Below are positions 1 to 9,050 of a stretch of DNA of 64,000 nt, in pieces. How positions within the stretch are numbered: the stretch's first letter is position 1; each line of letters starts with the position of its first letter. A program made the translations under genes and the position numbers. Location: contig NZ_CP151996.1 of the NCBI RefSeq assembly GCF_038593855.1, positions 930,001 to 994,000 of the forward strand, given 5' to 3'. The notes under the pieces were generated by a model. The model saw nothing but the letters and a program-made list of their open reading frames with translations. It had not been told where the DNA came from and did no database searches. The stretch comes from Lysinibacillus sp. FSL M8-0337 (GTDB taxonomy: Bacteria > Bacillota > Bacilli > Bacillales_A > Planococcaceae).

Positions 1-1028
1 TACAACTAGTTAAAGGTGTTGTCGCTGTAAATAGTGAAAATAGAGAAATTACAGATGATGATTTAGACAGAGTGGTAGAATCTGCACAAGTCATGTCAAT
101 ACCTCCTGAACGTGAATTAGTCAACATCATTCCTAGACAGTTTATAGTAGATAATTTAGATGAAATTAAAGATCCACGAGGTATGATAGGTATTCGTCTC
201 GAAATGGACGCGACAATGATTACGACCTCTAAAACGTTGTTACACAATGTACTTCGTTGCGTAGAGAAAGCAGGATTAAGCATTAGAGAAATATATTTAC
301 AACCACTAGCTGCTGGTTTTTTTGCATTAACGGAAGATGAGAAAAACCAAGGTACAGCATTTATTGAATTGGGTGGTGGCTCAACGACTATTGCAGTATT
401 TGAAGAAGGGCTACTGACACATACTGGTGTTATTCCGGTAGGTGGCGATCATATTACAAAAGACATTTCAATTGTTTTAAAAACACCGACAGATCAAGCG
501 GAGCAAATAAAACACCAATTTGGACATGCCTTTTACGATGATGCTTCAGACGATGAACTGTTTGAAGTGCCAGTTGTGGGTACAGATTCTAGGGACCAGT
601 ACAGCCAACGCTATATTTCTGAAATTATTGGTGCAAGATTAGAAGAACTATTTGAACTAGTAATTGATGAGTTAGCACGTTTAGGCGTTCGCGATTTGCC
701 AGGCGGTGTTGTTTTAACAGGTGGTGTTGCAAAGCTAGATGGTATTGCTCAATTAGCACGCCAAATACTGCAAACGCGTGTTAGAATATATACTCCAGAT
801 TATATTGGCGTTAGAGAGCCTTCATTTACGACGGCAGTTGGACTGATTCGTTACGCCTATTTAGAAGATGATTTTTACGGAAAAGGTACGAATACGCAGC
901 CTATTGAATATGCGGTTGTCGGTGCACAAGCGCCTGCATCTAAAAAGCAAGAATATGCTGCACCTTCAGAATCAAAAGGAAGCGTAATCGGTAGAGCAAA
1001 AAAATTATTTGATAAATTTTTTGATTAA
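1..1028 (+). CDS. ftsA: FtsA, cell division actin-like ATPase (5' end outside window)
   Basis: FtsA is an actin-fold ATPase that anchors FtsZ filaments to the membrane and recruits later division proteins. The reading frame is open from base 3 and runs in from outside the window; the first in-window GTG at 72 is not the real start. Visible are the ATPase-fold glycine-rich stretch IELGGGSTT and a second one, VVLTGGVAKLDG. The protein ends in an amphipathic tail (GRAKKLFDKFFD), the membrane-targeting helix of the family. It lies 53 bp before ftsZ in the usual ftsAZ order. The assignment is secure; the N-terminal part cannot be judged. Confidence 0.97.
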   Translation, partial: QLVKGVVAVNSENREITDDDLDRVVESAQVMSIPPERELVNIIPRQFIVDNLDEIKDPRGMIGIRLEMDATMITTSKTLLHNVLRCVEKAGLSIREIYLQPLAAGFFALTEDEKNQGTAFIELGGGSTTIAVFEEGLLTHTGVIPVGGDHITKDISIVLKTPTDQAEQIKHQFGHAFYDDASDDELFEVPVVGTDSRDQYSQRYISEIIGARLEELFELVIDELARLGVRDLPGGVVLTGGVAKLDGIAQLARQILQTRVRIYTPDYIGVREPSFTTAVGLIRYAYLEDDFYGKGTNTQPIEYAVVGAQAPASKKQEYAAPSESKGSVIGRAKKLFDKFFD

Positions 1029-1081
1029 CTTGAATGCGTAATGAATGATACAGAGTCGAGTTACCGTGGGAGGAAAAAAGA

Positions 1082-2239
1082 ATGTTAGAATTTGATACAA
1101 GTGTCGATCAACTTGCAGTTATAAAAGTCATTGGTGTGGGTGGTGGCGGTAACAACGCTGTTAACCGAATGATAGAGCATGGTGTACAAGGCGTTGACTT
1201 CATCGCTGTAAACACGGATGCACAGGCTTTAAATTTATCGAAAGCTGAAATTAAGCTACAAATCGGTACAAAGCTTACACGTGGCTTAGGAGCAGGAGCT
1301 AATCCAGAAGTAGGGAAGAAAGCGGCTGAAGAAAGCCGTGAGCAATTAGAAGAAGTATTACGCGGAGCGGATATGGTATTCGTTACAGCCGGAATGGGCG
1401 GTGGCACAGGTACTGGTGCTGCACCAGTTATCGCACAAATTGCCCGCGATTTAGGCGCTTTAACTGTTGGTGTCGTAACACGACCGTTTACTTTTGAAGG
1501 ACGCAAACGACAAACACAAGCAATCGGTGGTATCGGAGGCATGAAAGAAGCCGTAGATACTTTGATTGTCATTCCAAACGACAAGCTCTTACAAATTGTC
1601 GACAAATCGACTCCGATGCTGGAAGCTTTCCGTGAAGCGGATAACGTTTTACGTCAAGGTGTACAAGGTATTTCGGATTTAATTGCAACACCAGGTCTTA
1701 TCAACCTAGACTTTGCGGACGTAAAAACAATTATGTCTAACAAAGGTTCTGCGTTAATGGGTATTGGTATTGCGACAGGTGAAAATCGTGCAGCAGAAGC
1801 TGCTAAAAAAGCAATTTCAAGTCCATTACTTGAATCATCTATTGATGGCGCTAAAGGTGTACTGATGAACATTACAGGTGGTTCGAACCTTAGCTTATTT
1901 GAAGTACAAGAAGCGGCAGATATTGTGGCATCGGCTTCAGATGAAGAAGTGAATATGATTTTCGGTTCGGTTATTAATGAAAATTTAAAAGACGAAATCA
2001 TTGTTACGGTGATTGCAACAGGCTTCTCTGAAGAGGCATTACAACAACACAGAGGAAATGTGCGTCCGAGCATTAATAATAATCGACAAGCTGCTCCACA
2101 ACAACAAGCGCCTATTCGTGAGCAACGTCAAGAAGTTCATGTACAACAAGAACAACCGCGTCAAAATCATCAAAATTATGCACAAGATGATATGTTAGAA
2201 GTCCCTGCATTTTTACGTAACCGCAAAAATCGTGGATAA
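1082..2239 (+). CDS. ftsZ: FtsZ, tubulin-like division GTPase
   Basis: FtsZ polymerises with GTP at mid-cell to form the Z ring. The 385-residue protein has the tubulin signature GGGTGTG at residues 106-112 and the T7-loop segment [12 protein letters not shown] Gln/Asn-rich linker (about 330-365) precedes the conserved C-terminal peptide [12 protein letters not shown], which binds FtsA and SepF. The ATG follows GGAGG at a normal distance. Length is typical for Bacillales. A terminator hairpin follows directly, so ftsAZ ends as a transcription unit here. Confidence 0.99.
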   Translation: MLEFDTSVDQLAVIKVIGVGGGGNNAVNRMIEHGVQGVDFIAVNTDAQALNLSKAEIKLQIGTKLTRGLGAGANPEVGKKAAEESREQLEEVLRGADMVFVTAGMGGGTGTGAAPVIAQIARDLGALTVGVVTRPFTFEGRKRQTQAIGGIGGMKEAVDTLIVIPNDKLLQIVDKSTPMLEAFREADNVLRQGVQGISDLIATPGLINLDFADVKTIMSNKGSALMGIGIATGENRAAEAAKKAISSPLLESSIDGAKGVLMNITGGSNLSLFEVQEAADIVASASDEEVNMIFGSVINENLKDEIIVTVIATGFSEEALQQHRGNVRPSINNNRQAAPQQQAPIREQRQEVHVQQEQPRQNHQNYAQDDMLEVPAFLRNRKNRG

Positions 2240-2241
2240 TC

Positions 2242-2280
2242 AAAACTCGTATTTTACATCATGTAAAATACGAGTTTTTT
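2242..2280 (+). terminator. Rho-independent terminator of ftsAZ
   Basis: A near-perfect inverted repeat (AAAACTCGTATTTTACAT and its complement) ends in a T run, starting two bases after the ftsZ stop. Confidence 0.9.
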
Positions 2281-2329
2281 AAGTGCCAGTCACGCAAACA
2301 ATTCTGAATTGTTTGCGTGACTGGCACTT
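2281..2329. repeat. 23-bp perfect palindrome downstream of ftsZ
   Basis: Two perfectly complementary 23-bp arms (2281-2303 and 2307-2329) are separated by three bases. The arm includes GTGCCAGTCACGCAAAC. It follows the ftsZ terminator T run and is itself followed by a short T run, so it may act as a second terminator. It is much more GC-rich than its surroundings and looks like a dispersed palindromic element; copy number cannot be seen here. Confidence 0.8.
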
Positions 2330-2351
2330 TTTGTGTAAGGAAACGATGTTT

Positions 2352-2420
2352 TTTGTCAAAACATTTTTAGGAAATCATGCGATTGTTTGACAATATTTGT
2401 AGCGCTGGCATGCTAACTTT
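2352..2420 (+). promoter_or_regulatory. Candidate Spo0A-controlled spoIIG promoter
   Basis: TTTGTCAAA at 2352-2360 matches the Spo0A box TTTGTCRAA. TTTGACAAT at 2386-2394 is a one-mismatch box on the other strand. The second box contains a -35-like TTGACA (2387-2392), with CATGCT at 2409-2414 as a possible -10. In B. subtilis the spoIIG operon is activated by Spo0A~P binding such boxes next to a sigma-A promoter. The exact -10 and spacing here are uncertain. Confidence 0.55.
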
Positions 2421-2440
2421 GTAAGTAGGAGGCGGCTGTT

Positions 2441-3274
2441 ATGTATGGAGAATGGCTGGTGCTCATTAATACGCTTTATAATCTAGCAATACTGACGTTT
2501 ACAGCAAAAGTTACAGGCGTTTTTGTAAAGAATACGAGATTATTAATGAGTTCAATAATTAGTAGTTTAATAGCTGTAATTGGTGGTCAAACGCTGCTTA
2601 CGATTGTGCTAAGTTTCATTGTACTAATCGGTCTAGCCTTTCGCTTTAAGCTTCGAAGCTTTCAAAAGCAAGGACCGATTGTCCTGACAGCTACGATTGT
2701 TATCGGTGGACTGTTAACAGCATTACAACCGTATTTAAAGAATCTTTCTGTCATGCATTTTATTGTGATTTGCTTATTGCTCGCAGTTGGTAATTTAATC
2801 ATTTTTTATAAGCAATGGGGCTTTGTTAAGCTGGAGAGAGTAAGTGGACAATTTGTATTTCAAACAATCTTGAAGGTTTTTGACAAAGAAATTCCACTTT
2901 CGGCATTTGTAGATACAGGCAATCAATGTATCGAGCCGTTATCGGGAAAACCTGTCCATTTTGTTTCCTATGCAGCGCTACGGCCTTATTTACCAGTGAC
3001 AATTCGTGAAGCATTAATGCAGTGGCAAGAAACAGATCCTTACGATGTATCAATGTTTTCAGTAGATTATCAGCGTCTTATTCGATTTATTCATGTTAAT
3101 ACTGTACAGCAACAAACAGTAGTTTTAGGTTTTCGCTTTGATGAATGGCATATAAAAGGGGAGTCATCACAAGTGAAAACAAATGAATATATCGTGTTAA
3201 CGAAAAAAGCTAAAAATTTTCCACATAGCACAGCAGCAATTTTACATTTTTCAGCGCTTTCAAATAACTCATAG
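2441..3274 (+). CDS. spoIIGA: SpoIIGA, pro-sigma-E processing aspartic protease
   Basis: SpoIIGA is the septal membrane protease that cleaves pro-sigma-E in the mother cell after activation by SpoIIR. The first 125 residues form several membrane segments. The C-terminal half carries the aspartic-protease motif AFVDTGN with Asp158-Thr-Gly, the catalytic residue of the family. The ATG follows AGGAGG. It lies 13 bp upstream of its substrate gene sigE, the invariant spoIIG arrangement. At 277 residues it is slightly shorter than the B. subtilis protein (about 309). Confidence 0.93.
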   Translation: MYGEWLVLINTLYNLAILTFTAKVTGVFVKNTRLLMSSIISSLIAVIGGQTLLTIVLSFIVLIGLAFRFKLRSFQKQGPIVLTATIVIGGLLTALQPYLKNLSVMHFIVICLLLAVGNLIIFYKQWGFVKLERVSGQFVFQTILKVFDKEIPLSAFVDTGNQCIEPLSGKPVHFVSYAALRPYLPVTIREALMQWQETDPYDVSMFSVDYQRLIRFIHVNTVQQQTVVLGFRFDEWHIKGESSQVKTNEYIVLTKKAKNFPHSTAAILHFSALSNNS

Positions 3275-3287
3275 AGGGGGAGAACTA

Positions 3288-3995
3288 TTGCTTCTTAGGC
3301 TACTTGCTAGCTTGAAAAAATTATGGGGTAAGTTTCGGAGTCGTGAAACGTACTATATAGGGGGAAATGATTCATTGCCAGTGCCACTAAGTCGAGAAGA
3401 AGAAGTCACAGTCATTGCATCCTTTATGAACGGAGATTTACGAGCTAGAGATACACTTATTGAACGTAATTTACGTCTTGTTGTTTATATTGCTAGACGT
3501 TTTGATAATACGGGTACGCCGATTGAAGATTTAATTAGTATTGGTTCGATTGGCTTAATAAAGGCGATTGAAACGTTCAATACAGATAAAAATATTAAGC
3601 TTGCCACGTACGCATCACGTTGTATTGAAAATGAAATTTTGATGCATTTACGTAAAACGAGTCGCATGAAGGGTGAAGTTTCACTAGATGAGCCACTAAA
3701 TTCTGATGCTGACGGAAATGAATTACTATTGTCTGATATTTTAGGCACAGAGGAACATATTATTTTAGATAATGTTGAAAAGAAAATTGAACGTCAACAT
3801 ATGTTCCATGCCATTAATTTATTAGGTGCACGTGAAAGATATATTATGGAATGTCGGTTCGGTTTAAACGGTAAAATTGAAATGACACAAAAAGAAGTAG
3901 CCGATCATTTAGGTATTTCGCAATCATATATTTCTAGGCTAGAAAAGAAAATTATTCAAGATTTACGAGAAAATTTAAATCAGCCAATTTCTTAG
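3288..3995 (+). CDS. sigE: Sporulation sigma factor sigma-E precursor
   Basis: This is the first mother-cell sigma factor, made as an inactive precursor. The start is TTG at 3288 after GAGGGGGAG. The basic and hydrophobic N-terminal pro-sequence of about 25 residues precedes the conserved YYIGG segment at the expected processing site. Region 2 is clear ([42 protein letters not shown]), as is the region 4 helix-turn-helix ([21 protein letters not shown]). Length 235 residues, as usual. It is co-transcribed with spoIIGA. Confidence 0.97.
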   Translation: MLLRLLASLKKLWGKFRSRETYYIGGNDSLPVPLSREEEVTVIASFMNGDLRARDTLIERNLRLVVYIARRFDNTGTPIEDLISIGSIGLIKAIETFNTDKNIKLATYASRCIENEILMHLRKTSRMKGEVSLDEPLNSDADGNELLLSDILGTEEHIILDNVEKKIERQHMFHAINLLGARERYIMECRFGLNGKIEMTQKEVADHLGISQSYISRLEKKIIQDLRENLNQPIS

Positions 3996-4037
3996 ATAGG
4001 GAAATTTATCCTACCTAAAATTGGTCATGCTTTTTCT

Positions 4038-4066
4038 GCATATTCTCGATTCTGTCGGACAAACTG
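4038..4066 (+). promoter_or_regulatory. Weak candidate sigma-F/sigma-G promoter before sigG
   Basis: GCATA at 4038-4042 resembles a forespore -35. GGACAAACT at 4057-4065 partly matches the sigma-F -10, but the spacing (14 bp) is one or two bases short. sigG in B. subtilis has its own forespore promoter here, which is the main reason to look. Confidence 0.3.
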
Positions 4067-4109
4067 ATGTAACGGTTTAGTCAGAGAATAACATCCGGAG
4101 GAATCGAAT

Positions 4110-4883
4110 ATGCGAACAAAAGTAGATCTTTGCGGCTTAGATACATCGACTTTGCCAATTTTAAAGCACGAAGAAATGAAGGAACTCTTCATTCGATTAC
4201 AAGCAGGAGAAACTGAGATTCGGGAAGAGCTTGTAATGTGCAATTTAAGGTTAGTGCTAAGTATTGTCGGACGATTTGCCTATAGGGGTGAACAGGCAGA
4301 TGATTTATTTCAGGTAGGCTGTATTGGCCTCATGAAAGCCATTGATCATTTCGATTTAAAGCATAATGTAAGATTTTCAACATATGCTGTACCAATGATC
4401 ATTGGTGAAATTCGTCGCCATCTGCGTGATCATCATGCACTACGTGTTTCTCGTTCTCTTAGAGATATTGCGTATAAGGCGATGCAGGCAAAAGAACAAT
4501 GGATAACCGATAATTTGCGAGAACCAACGATTGAAGAAATTGCTGAAATGATTGACATGAAAAAGGAAGATGTATTATTTGCTTTAGATGCCATTCAAGA
4601 CCCAGTTTCATTACAAGAGCCTATTTATGCAGACGGTGGAGACGCTGTTTATATGATGGACCAATTACGTGATGATGATGTATCGGAAGATCAATGGGTT
4701 GCCTACGTGTCGGTGAAGGAAAGCTTGCAAAAATTAGATGTACGTCAGCAAATGATTGTAGCAAAGCGTTTTTATTATGGTGAGACACAAACTGAAATTG
4801 CCAAAGAATTAGGGATTTCCCAAGCGCAAATTTCACGTCTTGAAAAAAATGCCATTGAAACGATGCAGAAAGATTATAAGTGA
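4110..4883 (+). CDS. sigG: Sporulation sigma factor sigma-G
   Basis: This is the late forespore sigma factor. The N-terminal KVDLCGLDTSTLPIL matches the sigma-G start region. Region 2 is conserved (CNLRLVLSIVGRF, DDLFQVGCIGLMKAID, FSTYAVPMIIGEIRRHLRD). The DAIQDPVSLQEPIY segment is diagnostic for sigma-F/G, and region 4 has an HTH (QTEIAKELGISQAQISRLEK). It has 257 residues. The ATG follows CGGAGGA and lies 114 bp after sigE, as in other spore formers. Confidence 0.97.
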   Translation: MRTKVDLCGLDTSTLPILKHEEMKELFIRLQAGETEIREELVMCNLRLVLSIVGRFAYRGEQADDLFQVGCIGLMKAIDHFDLKHNVRFSTYAVPMIIGEIRRHLRDHHALRVSRSLRDIAYKAMQAKEQWITDNLREPTIEEIAEMIDMKKEDVLFALDAIQDPVSLQEPIYADGGDAVYMMDQLRDDDVSEDQWVAYVSVKESLQKLDVRQQMIVAKRFYYGETQTEIAKELGISQAQISRLEKNAIETMQKDYK

Positions 4884-4889
4884 GTAGAC

Positions 4890-4921
4890 AATGCGCACCC
4901 GAAACTTTCGGTGCGCATTTT
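4890..4921 (+). terminator. Rho-independent terminator after sigG
   Basis: A 9-10 bp GC-rich stem (AATGCGCACC with its complement) around GAAACTTTC is followed by TTTTAT just past the sigG stop. Confidence 0.85.
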
Positions 4922-5113
4922 ATCTTCATTGTATAAGTCCAATATAAAAATAAAACGATGGTACATGTCATAGATTTTATTAAAGCTAATAAAGAACAAT
5001 AATGTGAGGATGTTGCTTTGTGTAGCAGCAAGTTAGCATGTAACAATGCAAGTTGTAGCTTAAATAAAAAAGACACTGGTATGAGTGGTATTGATTTACT
5101 AGGAGGGATACAA

Positions 5114-5350
5114 ATGCGTTTCTCAATGTTACAGCAAAAAGAAGTAATAGAAGCAGGCAATGGACGTTTTTTAGGCTTTGTCGTAGATGCAGAGGTATCG
5201 AAAGAAACTGGCTATGTAACTGCGTTTATGATTGCGGAGCCGAGAAAGTATCTAGGTTTTTTTAGAGGAGAAGAGTCGATTAGAAAAGTCCATATGAAGG
5301 ATGTTCTTGTTGTAGGAAAGGATGTCATTCTAGTAAAGGCATTATCGTAG
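5114..5350 (+). CDS. ylmC: YlmC/YmxH family PRC-barrel sporulation protein
   Basis: A small 78-residue protein of the YlmC/YmxH family, a single PRC-barrel-like domain of unknown biochemical role. The GRFLGFVVDAEVSKETGYVTAFMI and GEDVILVK-like (KDVILVKAL) parts fit the family. The ATG at 5114 was chosen because AGGAGGGA lies at 5101-5107 and the family length is about 80. The frame is open further upstream to a GTG at 5018, which would add 32 non-conserved residues. It sits where ylmC lies in B. subtilis, between sigG and ylmE. Confidence 0.82.
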   Translation: MRFSMLQQKEVIEAGNGRFLGFVVDAEVSKETGYVTAFMIAEPRKYLGFFRGEESIRKVHMKDVLVVGKDVILVKALS

Positions 5351-5509
5351 AATCATAGCATCTGTGTGGCTTGCTTCTATTTTTTGAACAGTAAGACTGT
5401 AGCCCCTCATGTCGTTTAAGCAACGTGAATGTATCAGTATTAATAGGTCAGGCTATTCATTGATAAATCAAGAGTTGCTTGTTACAATAAAGGAAACTAA
5501 GTTGTAAAG

Positions 5510-6226
5510 TTGGGAAAAACAGTGACGAAGATCTTAACAAATTTAGACAAAATTAATAGTCAAATACAAGCAGCACAACAACGCTCAAATCGTGAAGCAA
5601 CTAACGTACAAATTATTGCTGTAACGAAAGAGGTTTCCGTTGAACGAACACAAGAAGCAATTGATGCAGGGCTTATACATTTAGGTGAAAATCGTCCTGA
5701 GGGCTTAAAGCAAAAAATTGAAGCCATTCAAGCAAATGTACACTGGCATTATATTGGATCATTACAAACTCGAAAAGTAAAACAAGTTATTAATGAAATT
5801 GATTACTTACATTCATTAGATCGTTTAAGTTTAGCTGAAGAGATTGAAAAAAGAGCAACAAAACCTGTAAAATGTTTTGTACAAGTTAATGTGTCAGGTG
5901 AACAATCAAAGCATGGTTTAACGATTGATGACGCAGTTACATTTATTGAATCTTTACAAAACTTTACGAAAATTCAAGTTGTAGGTCTAATGACAATGGC
6001 ACCAAATACAGAGGACGAAACAATTATTCGCTCTGTTTTTAAGCAATTAAAACAATGTCAACAGCAAATAGCCGAACGAGGATTCGCACACGCGCCTTGT
6101 ACCGAGTTATCAATGGGCATGTCTAATGACTTTGAAATAGCGGTAGAGGAAGGAGCTACATTCGTTCGAGTCGGAACGGCTCTTGTTGGAAATGAAAGAG
6201 GGGAACAGGATGAGCATGAAAAATAA
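5510..6226 (+). CDS. ylmE: YggS/YlmE family PLP-binding protein
   Basis: A pyridoxal-phosphate homeostasis protein of the YggS/PROSC family with an alanine-racemase-like TIM barrel and no known catalytic turnover. The PLP-lysine region is [49 protein letters not shown] and [23 protein letters not shown] are family motifs. The start is uncertain: TTG at 5510 is used, and a GTG at 5522 is possible. It overlaps sepF by 17 bp, so the two are translationally linked. The laccase-domain gene ylmD, which precedes it in B. subtilis, is not present. Confidence 0.9.
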   Translation: MGKTVTKILTNLDKINSQIQAAQQRSNREATNVQIIAVTKEVSVERTQEAIDAGLIHLGENRPEGLKQKIEAIQANVHWHYIGSLQTRKVKQVINEIDYLHSLDRLSLAEEIEKRATKPVKCFVQVNVSGEQSKHGLTIDDAVTFIESLQNFTKIQVVGLMTMAPNTEDETIIRSVFKQLKQCQQQIAERGFAHAPCTELSMGMSNDFEIAVEEGATFVRVGTALVGNERGEQDEHEK

Positions 6227-6704
6227 AATTAAAAACTTCTTTTATCTTGAAGAAGAATTAGAAGAAGAAATCACGCAAGCTCCTATTCAACAGCAACAAC
6301 CCGTACAGCAACAACCGATTCATGCAGCTAAACCTAAAAAGGTCATTAAGGAACGTAAAGCACAGATTCATGAAATTGTACCGCAAAGTACAGCTGCCAA
6401 TAATAATATTGTCAGTTTACAAGCAGCTATGAATACAAAGGGTGCGAAAGTTGTATTAGTAGAACCGAGAGTTTATGCAGAGGCACAAGATATCGCAGAA
6501 AACTTAAAGAACAAACGTGCAACGATTGTTAATCTACAACGTATCGAACGAGAACAAGGTATAAGAATCATCGACTTTTTAAGTGGTACAGTCTATGCAC
6601 TTGGTGGAGACATTCAACGTATAGGCAAAGATATTTTCTTATGCACACCAGATAATGTAGAAGTGTCTGGCGAAATTTCCAATTTTATTTTAGACGATAA
6701 TTAA
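6210..6704 (+). CDS. sepF: SepF, Z-ring membrane anchor
   Basis: SepF forms rings that bundle FtsZ filaments and tether them to the membrane. The start at 6210 gives [16 protein letters not shown], the conserved amphipathic membrane-binding helix, preceded by GAGGGG. An acidic and Gln-rich linker (about 14-45) leads to the folded C-terminal domain with [20 protein letters not shown] and [19 protein letters not shown]. 164 residues. It overlaps the end of ylmE and is followed by ylmG, the normal dcw-linked order. Confidence 0.94.
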   Translation: MSMKNKIKNFFYLEEELEEEITQAPIQQQQPVQQQPIHAAKPKKVIKERKAQIHEIVPQSTAANNNIVSLQAAMNTKGAKVVLVEPRVYAEAQDIAENLKNKRATIVNLQRIEREQGIRIIDFLSGTVYALGGDIQRIGKDIFLCTPDNVEVSGEISNFILDDN

Positions 6705-6724
6705 TAGCGAGGATTGTAGTTTAT

Positions 6725-7003
6725 ATGACTTTATATATCATTTTGCATTATGTGGATTTAGCATTTACTGTGTATTCATTTATGCTAGTTGCATATGTTT
6801 TAATGTCTTGGGTACCTGCTGCTCAAAGTTCAGCAATTGGCCGTTTTTTAGAAAAAGTATGTGAGCCGTATTTAGGGATTTTCAGAAAATTTATTCCAAC
6901 TATTGGTATGATTGATATTTCTCCGATTGTAGCAATATTTATGTTGAATTTTATTAAAAACGGACTTTTTATTGTAATTCAAAAAATATTCTTTATGTTT
7001 TAG
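6725..7003 (+). CDS. ylmG: YggT/YlmG family membrane protein
   Basis: A 92-residue membrane protein with two hydrophobic segments (about residues 5-27 and 63-90) and the family motifs SWVPAA and VCEPYLGIFRKFIP. The family is linked to cell division and, in plants, to plastid nucleoid partition; no enzyme activity is known. It lies 20 bp after sepF and ends the sub-cluster with a terminator. Confidence 0.9.
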   Translation: MTLYIILHYVDLAFTVYSFMLVAYVLMSWVPAAQSSAIGRFLEKVCEPYLGIFRKFIPTIGMIDISPIVAIFMLNFIKNGLFIVIQKIFFMF

Positions 7004-7005
7004 TC

Positions 7006-7035
7006 AAAATCCTCACAGTTGGTGGGGATTTTTTG
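7006..7035 (+). terminator. Rho-independent terminator after ylmG
   Basis: AAAATCCTCAC pairs with GTGGGGATTTT (one wobble) and is followed by TTTT. Confidence 0.8.
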
Positions 7036-7118
7036 TGTAAAGGGGAAATACTAGGCTTAAAAAAGTAGTAGTTTCTAATGAATGAACAAATGGATGAGGT
7101 AGATGAGGTGAACGATAG

Positions 7119-7907
7119 ATGGAGCATTTAATACAACATTTTAGGAAGGACGAGCAACCCTTTATTGAGCAAGTAGTAAGCTGGCAGCGCGAGGTGGAAG
7201 ATCGTTATGCCCCTAAACTTACTGATTTTTTAGACCCAAGACAGCGTTTTATTGTAGCATCTGTTATTGGGCAAAACAATGTGCTCCATACAACAAGTGA
7301 TGGTCTATTTCATGAGGCAGAACGTCAGCGCATGCTTATTTTCCCAACATATTTTGAGCCCCAGAAGGAAGATTATCAGTTGAAAGTCTTTACTATTCAC
7401 TATCCTGCAAGGTTTGTGCAATTACGTCATCCCGATGTACTCGGTGCCCTTTTATCACTGGGCCTTGATCGTGCCAAATTCGGGGATATTCGTGTCAATG
7501 AACAACAAGTACAGTTTGTCGTAGCGGAAGAGGTGGCAGATTATGTACGCCTTCATTTAACGGGGATTGGGAAAGTAAAAGTACATGTCGAATCAATGAA
7601 AGAGTTCCAAGCACTTATCGAAAATGAAGAGGACTGGCAGGAGGAGTCACATACGGTGTCTTCTATGCGTTTAGATGTCATTATTGCGACGGTATTAAAG
7701 GTTTCACGTCAAAAAGCTCAAGCACTTATTATAGGAAAAAAAGTACGAGTAAACTGGACTGAACGAGATACAGTTGCTTTTGAGTGTCAAGAAGGTGATA
7801 TTTTGTCCATACGTGGAAGTGGTCGAGTGAAAATAATAATGACTGAAGGCCGAACAAAGAAAGATAAAATCCGTTTACAAATCGGTCGATTGACCCAAAA
7901 AGGCTAA
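7119..7907 (+). CDS. ylmH: YlmH family S4-domain RNA-binding protein
   Basis: A 262-residue protein of the YlmH family, described as a ribosome-associated RNA-binding factor. The N-terminal domain has KLTDFLDPRQRFIVAS and HPDVLGALLSLGLDRAKFGDI. The C-terminal S4 RNA-binding domain (about 183-245) is visible as SSMRLDVIIATVLKVSRQKA with KVRVNW. The ATG follows GAGGTGA. It sits between ylmG and divIVA as in B. subtilis. Confidence 0.93.
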   Translation: MEHLIQHFRKDEQPFIEQVVSWQREVEDRYAPKLTDFLDPRQRFIVASVIGQNNVLHTTSDGLFHEAERQRMLIFPTYFEPQKEDYQLKVFTIHYPARFVQLRHPDVLGALLSLGLDRAKFGDIRVNEQQVQFVVAEEVADYVRLHLTGIGKVKVHVESMKEFQALIENEEDWQEESHTVSSMRLDVIIATVLKVSRQKAQALIIGKKVRVNWTERDTVAFECQEGDILSIRGSGRVKIIMTEGRTKKDKIRLQIGRLTQKG

Positions 7908-8002
7908 AAAACATGTAATTTCCATTTATTTTTACTGCTAAGTTGTTAGAACAATTGTATAATAAGAATTACGAATGTACATGTAAAGGAGAGAAGGATC
8001 GT

Positions 8003-8527
8003 ATGCCATTATCACCTATTGATATACATAATAAGGAGTTTACAAAATCTTTCAGAGGTTATGCTGAAGATGAAGTAAATGAATTTTTAGATCAAATCAT
8101 TAAAGATTATGAAAAATTACTGCGTGAAAAAAAAGAAGTCGATAAGCAATTAGAAATGGCTTTAGAGCAAGCGAGACATTTTAATTCTTTAGAGGAAACA
8201 TTACAAAAATCTATAGTGGTTGCCCAAGAGGCGGCTGATGAAGTACGCAGAAATTCGCAAAAAGAAGCAAAGCTTATTGTGAAGGAAGCAGAAAAAAATG
8301 CTGATCGCATCGTCAATGAGGCATTAACGAAAGCACGTAAAGTAACAATCGAGATAGATGAACTGAAAAAACAATCAAAGGTTTTCCGCAATCGTTTTAA
8401 AATGCTTGTAGAAGCACAGTTAGATTTACTGAATGCAGATGATTGGGATCATTTATTGCAGTATGATATTGATTTAACCGAAATTCAGTCTTCTGTTGAG
8501 GAAGCGCAAGAGTCAGAAGAAATGTAA
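8003..8527 (+). CDS. divIVA: DivIVA, polar and septal curvature protein
   Basis: DivIVA binds negatively curved membrane and positions the Min system and chromosome-tethering proteins. The start at 8003 gives MPLSPIDIHNKEFTKSFRGY, the conserved lipid-binding N-terminus with the exposed Phe/Arg pair, after AGGAGA. EDEVNEFLDQIIKDYEKLL is diagnostic. The rest (about 30-160) is coiled coil. 174 residues. An upstream in-frame start at 7943 is rejected because it adds residues outside the family. Confidence 0.95.
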   Translation: MPLSPIDIHNKEFTKSFRGYAEDEVNEFLDQIIKDYEKLLREKKEVDKQLEMALEQARHFNSLEETLQKSIVVAQEAADEVRRNSQKEAKLIVKEAEKNADRIVNEALTKARKVTIEIDELKKQSKVFRNRFKMLVEAQLDLLNADDWDHLLQYDIDLTEIQSSVEEAQESEEM

Positions 8528-8573
8528 ATAAGGCTTTTACTTAAATGTGAAGGTATCATGTGATGAATATGAC

Positions 8574-8602
8574 TTGACGCAATTCGTGGATTTCCATATA
8601 CT
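8574..8602 (+). promoter_or_regulatory. Sigma-A promoter of the ileS T-box leader
   Basis: TTGACG (8574-8579) and TATACT (8597-8602) are separated by 17 bp. Transcription would start near 8610, just upstream of T-box stem I. Confidence 0.85.
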
Positions 8603-8614
8603 ATTGTAATAGTA

Positions 8615-8880
8615 AATAAAATAAGCACTTATATGCATAGAGGCAGAGACGAAGACAGTATTTGTTAGGCGTTGACAAGCGATTTGGGGATAGTGGGAGC
8701 CCATACAAGCAAATAACAAAGAAAATCACTTCTGAGCTAAATAACTGAACGGCTAGTAAGTTATTTCGGAGCGCACAACGTTAACGTGCTTTCAAGCGGT
8801 AGTATATTATGTACTACAACTAGGGTGGTACCGCGAGTTCAAGCTTCTCGTCCCTTACAGGGATTGAGAGGCTTTTTTGT
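8615..8880 (+). promoter_or_regulatory. T-box riboswitch, isoleucine specific (ileS leader)
   Basis: The hallmark T-box sequence AGGGTGGTACCGCG is at 8821-8834. Stem I has an AGTA-type motif near 8657 and complementary arms around 8657-8667 and 8708-8717. ATC at 8725-8727 is the likely specifier codon (Ile), in the expected loop on the 3' side of stem I. The terminator is at 8841-8877 (GCTTCTC...GAGAGGC then TTTTTT). Uncharged tRNA-Ile pairing with the T-box bulge would favour read-through into ileS. The specifier is inferred from position and from the downstream gene. Confidence 0.88.
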
Positions 8881-9050
8881 TGTTACTGTTTTGACTTTGG
8901 GGCAACATTCGCAGGACATTCGAAATAGCATCGTTTTAAAAAAAAGCGCAAGTCGTGTTGCATTCACTTTGCTGAGGCTTTGAAGAAGCTGCATGCCATG
9001 AATGCTAAGCAGTTGTTCTCTGTTTGCGAAAAATAAAGGAGGAATTACAA

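Noticed and set aside
1108-1605. Open frame on the minus strand opposite ftsZ
   Set aside because: It is a codon-bias shadow of ftsZ, with no ribosome site and low-complexity composition.
5018-5113. Upstream GTG start for the ylmC-type gene
   Set aside because: It would add 32 residues outside the family; AGGAGGGA directly before the ATG at 5114 decides the start.
8786-8983. Open frame within the ileS leader
   Set aside because: It runs through the T-box and its terminator, which are RNA structures.
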